DNA from: Sodalis-like endosymbiont of Proechinophthirus fluctus
Lineage (GTDB): Bacteria > Pseudomonadota > Gammaproteobacteria > Enterobacterales > Enterobacteriaceae
Length of the DNA: 17,013 nucleotides
Assembly: GCF_001602625.1 (NCBI RefSeq)
Contig: NZ_LECR01000086.1
Coordinates: 23,181-40,193 of the forward strand
Direction: 5' to 3'
Below, in pieces: positions 16,938 through 17,013 of the stretch. Position 1 is the first letter of the stretch; each line of letters starts with the position of its first letter. The notes below the pieces were generated by a model, which did not search any database, had not been told where the DNA came from, and worked only from the letters and a program-made list of their open reading frames with translations. The position numbers and the translations under genes were made by a program.

Positions 16938-16964
16938 GAACCGGCTTGTTTTATCCTCCGGTTC
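16938..16964 (+). terminator. Possible decayed terminator after kdgR
   Basis: GAACCGG (16938-16944) and CCGGTTC (16958-16964) are a perfect 7-bp inverted repeat with a 13-base loop, beginning 14 bases after the kdgR stop. No T-tract follows, so it is either an eroded terminator or a simple inverted repeat. Confidence 0.35.
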
Positions 16965-17013
16965 AGATGTTCTGACACAAAGGAAAAATGATACAATTTC
17001 TTACTGAAAAATA

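Overview
The window looks like chromosome from an enterobacterial insect symbiont in an early-to-middle stage of genome decay, of the Sodalis type. This rests on three things. The surviving genes (ftnA, prc, htpX, holE) read as close relatives of their Escherichia coli counterparts. Gene order follows two E. coli blocks, ptrB/exoX/holE and letB/letA/msrC/proQ/prc/htpX/yebQ/kdgR, with the same relative orientations. Most other genes survive only as stop-riddled, frameshifted or internally deleted remnants that are still easy to recognise. The genus is an inference; the decay is seen directly.

Layout. Positions 1-2048 hold the 3' part of a dead ptrB (+), a dead exoX (-) convergent with it, a small intact Lys-rich frame of 37 codons (-), and intact holE (-). 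Intact ftnA (+, 2413-2928) follows, then a decayed coding frame I cannot name (to 3511). From about 3.5 to 9.3 kb the DNA is strikingly A+T-rich and has no intact gene. It is not empty: it contains two tandem minus-strand pseudogenes of PAS-LuxR type transcription regulators (about 4.29-5.03 and 5.37-6.08 kb) and a pseudogene of yedK, the HMCES/SRAP family protein (7488-8166, +). The rest is unrecognised. From 9.4 to 12.2 kb lie an unknown fragment, letB and letA remnants (-), and a msrC remnant (+), all broken. Then comes the best preserved block on the + strand: proQ (N-terminal domain open, remainder frameshifted), intact prc and intact htpX. The window ends with a yebQ fragment (-) fused by deletion to the 3' half of kdgR (+).

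Functionally, the retained genes cover iron storage (FtnA), the DNA polymerase III theta subunit (HolE) and envelope protein quality control: Prc on the periplasmic side and HtpX in the inner membrane. Lost functions include an SOS-associated DNA-protein crosslink protein, an exonuclease, an oligopeptidase, the LetAB lipid-transport system, methionine sulfoxide repair, pectin-catabolism regulation and at least two signalling regulators. This is the pattern expected after a move to a sheltered host niche.

I see no insertion sequence, tRNA, rRNA, CRISPR array or prophage in the window, and no convincing new multi-gene system. The most worthwhile leads are the tandem PAS-LuxR remnants with a conserved 40-bp block and a perfect 16-bp hairpin, the eroding ProQ RNA-binding domain in front of prc, the small Lys-rich frame, and the recombination-type deletion between MCE repeats in letB.
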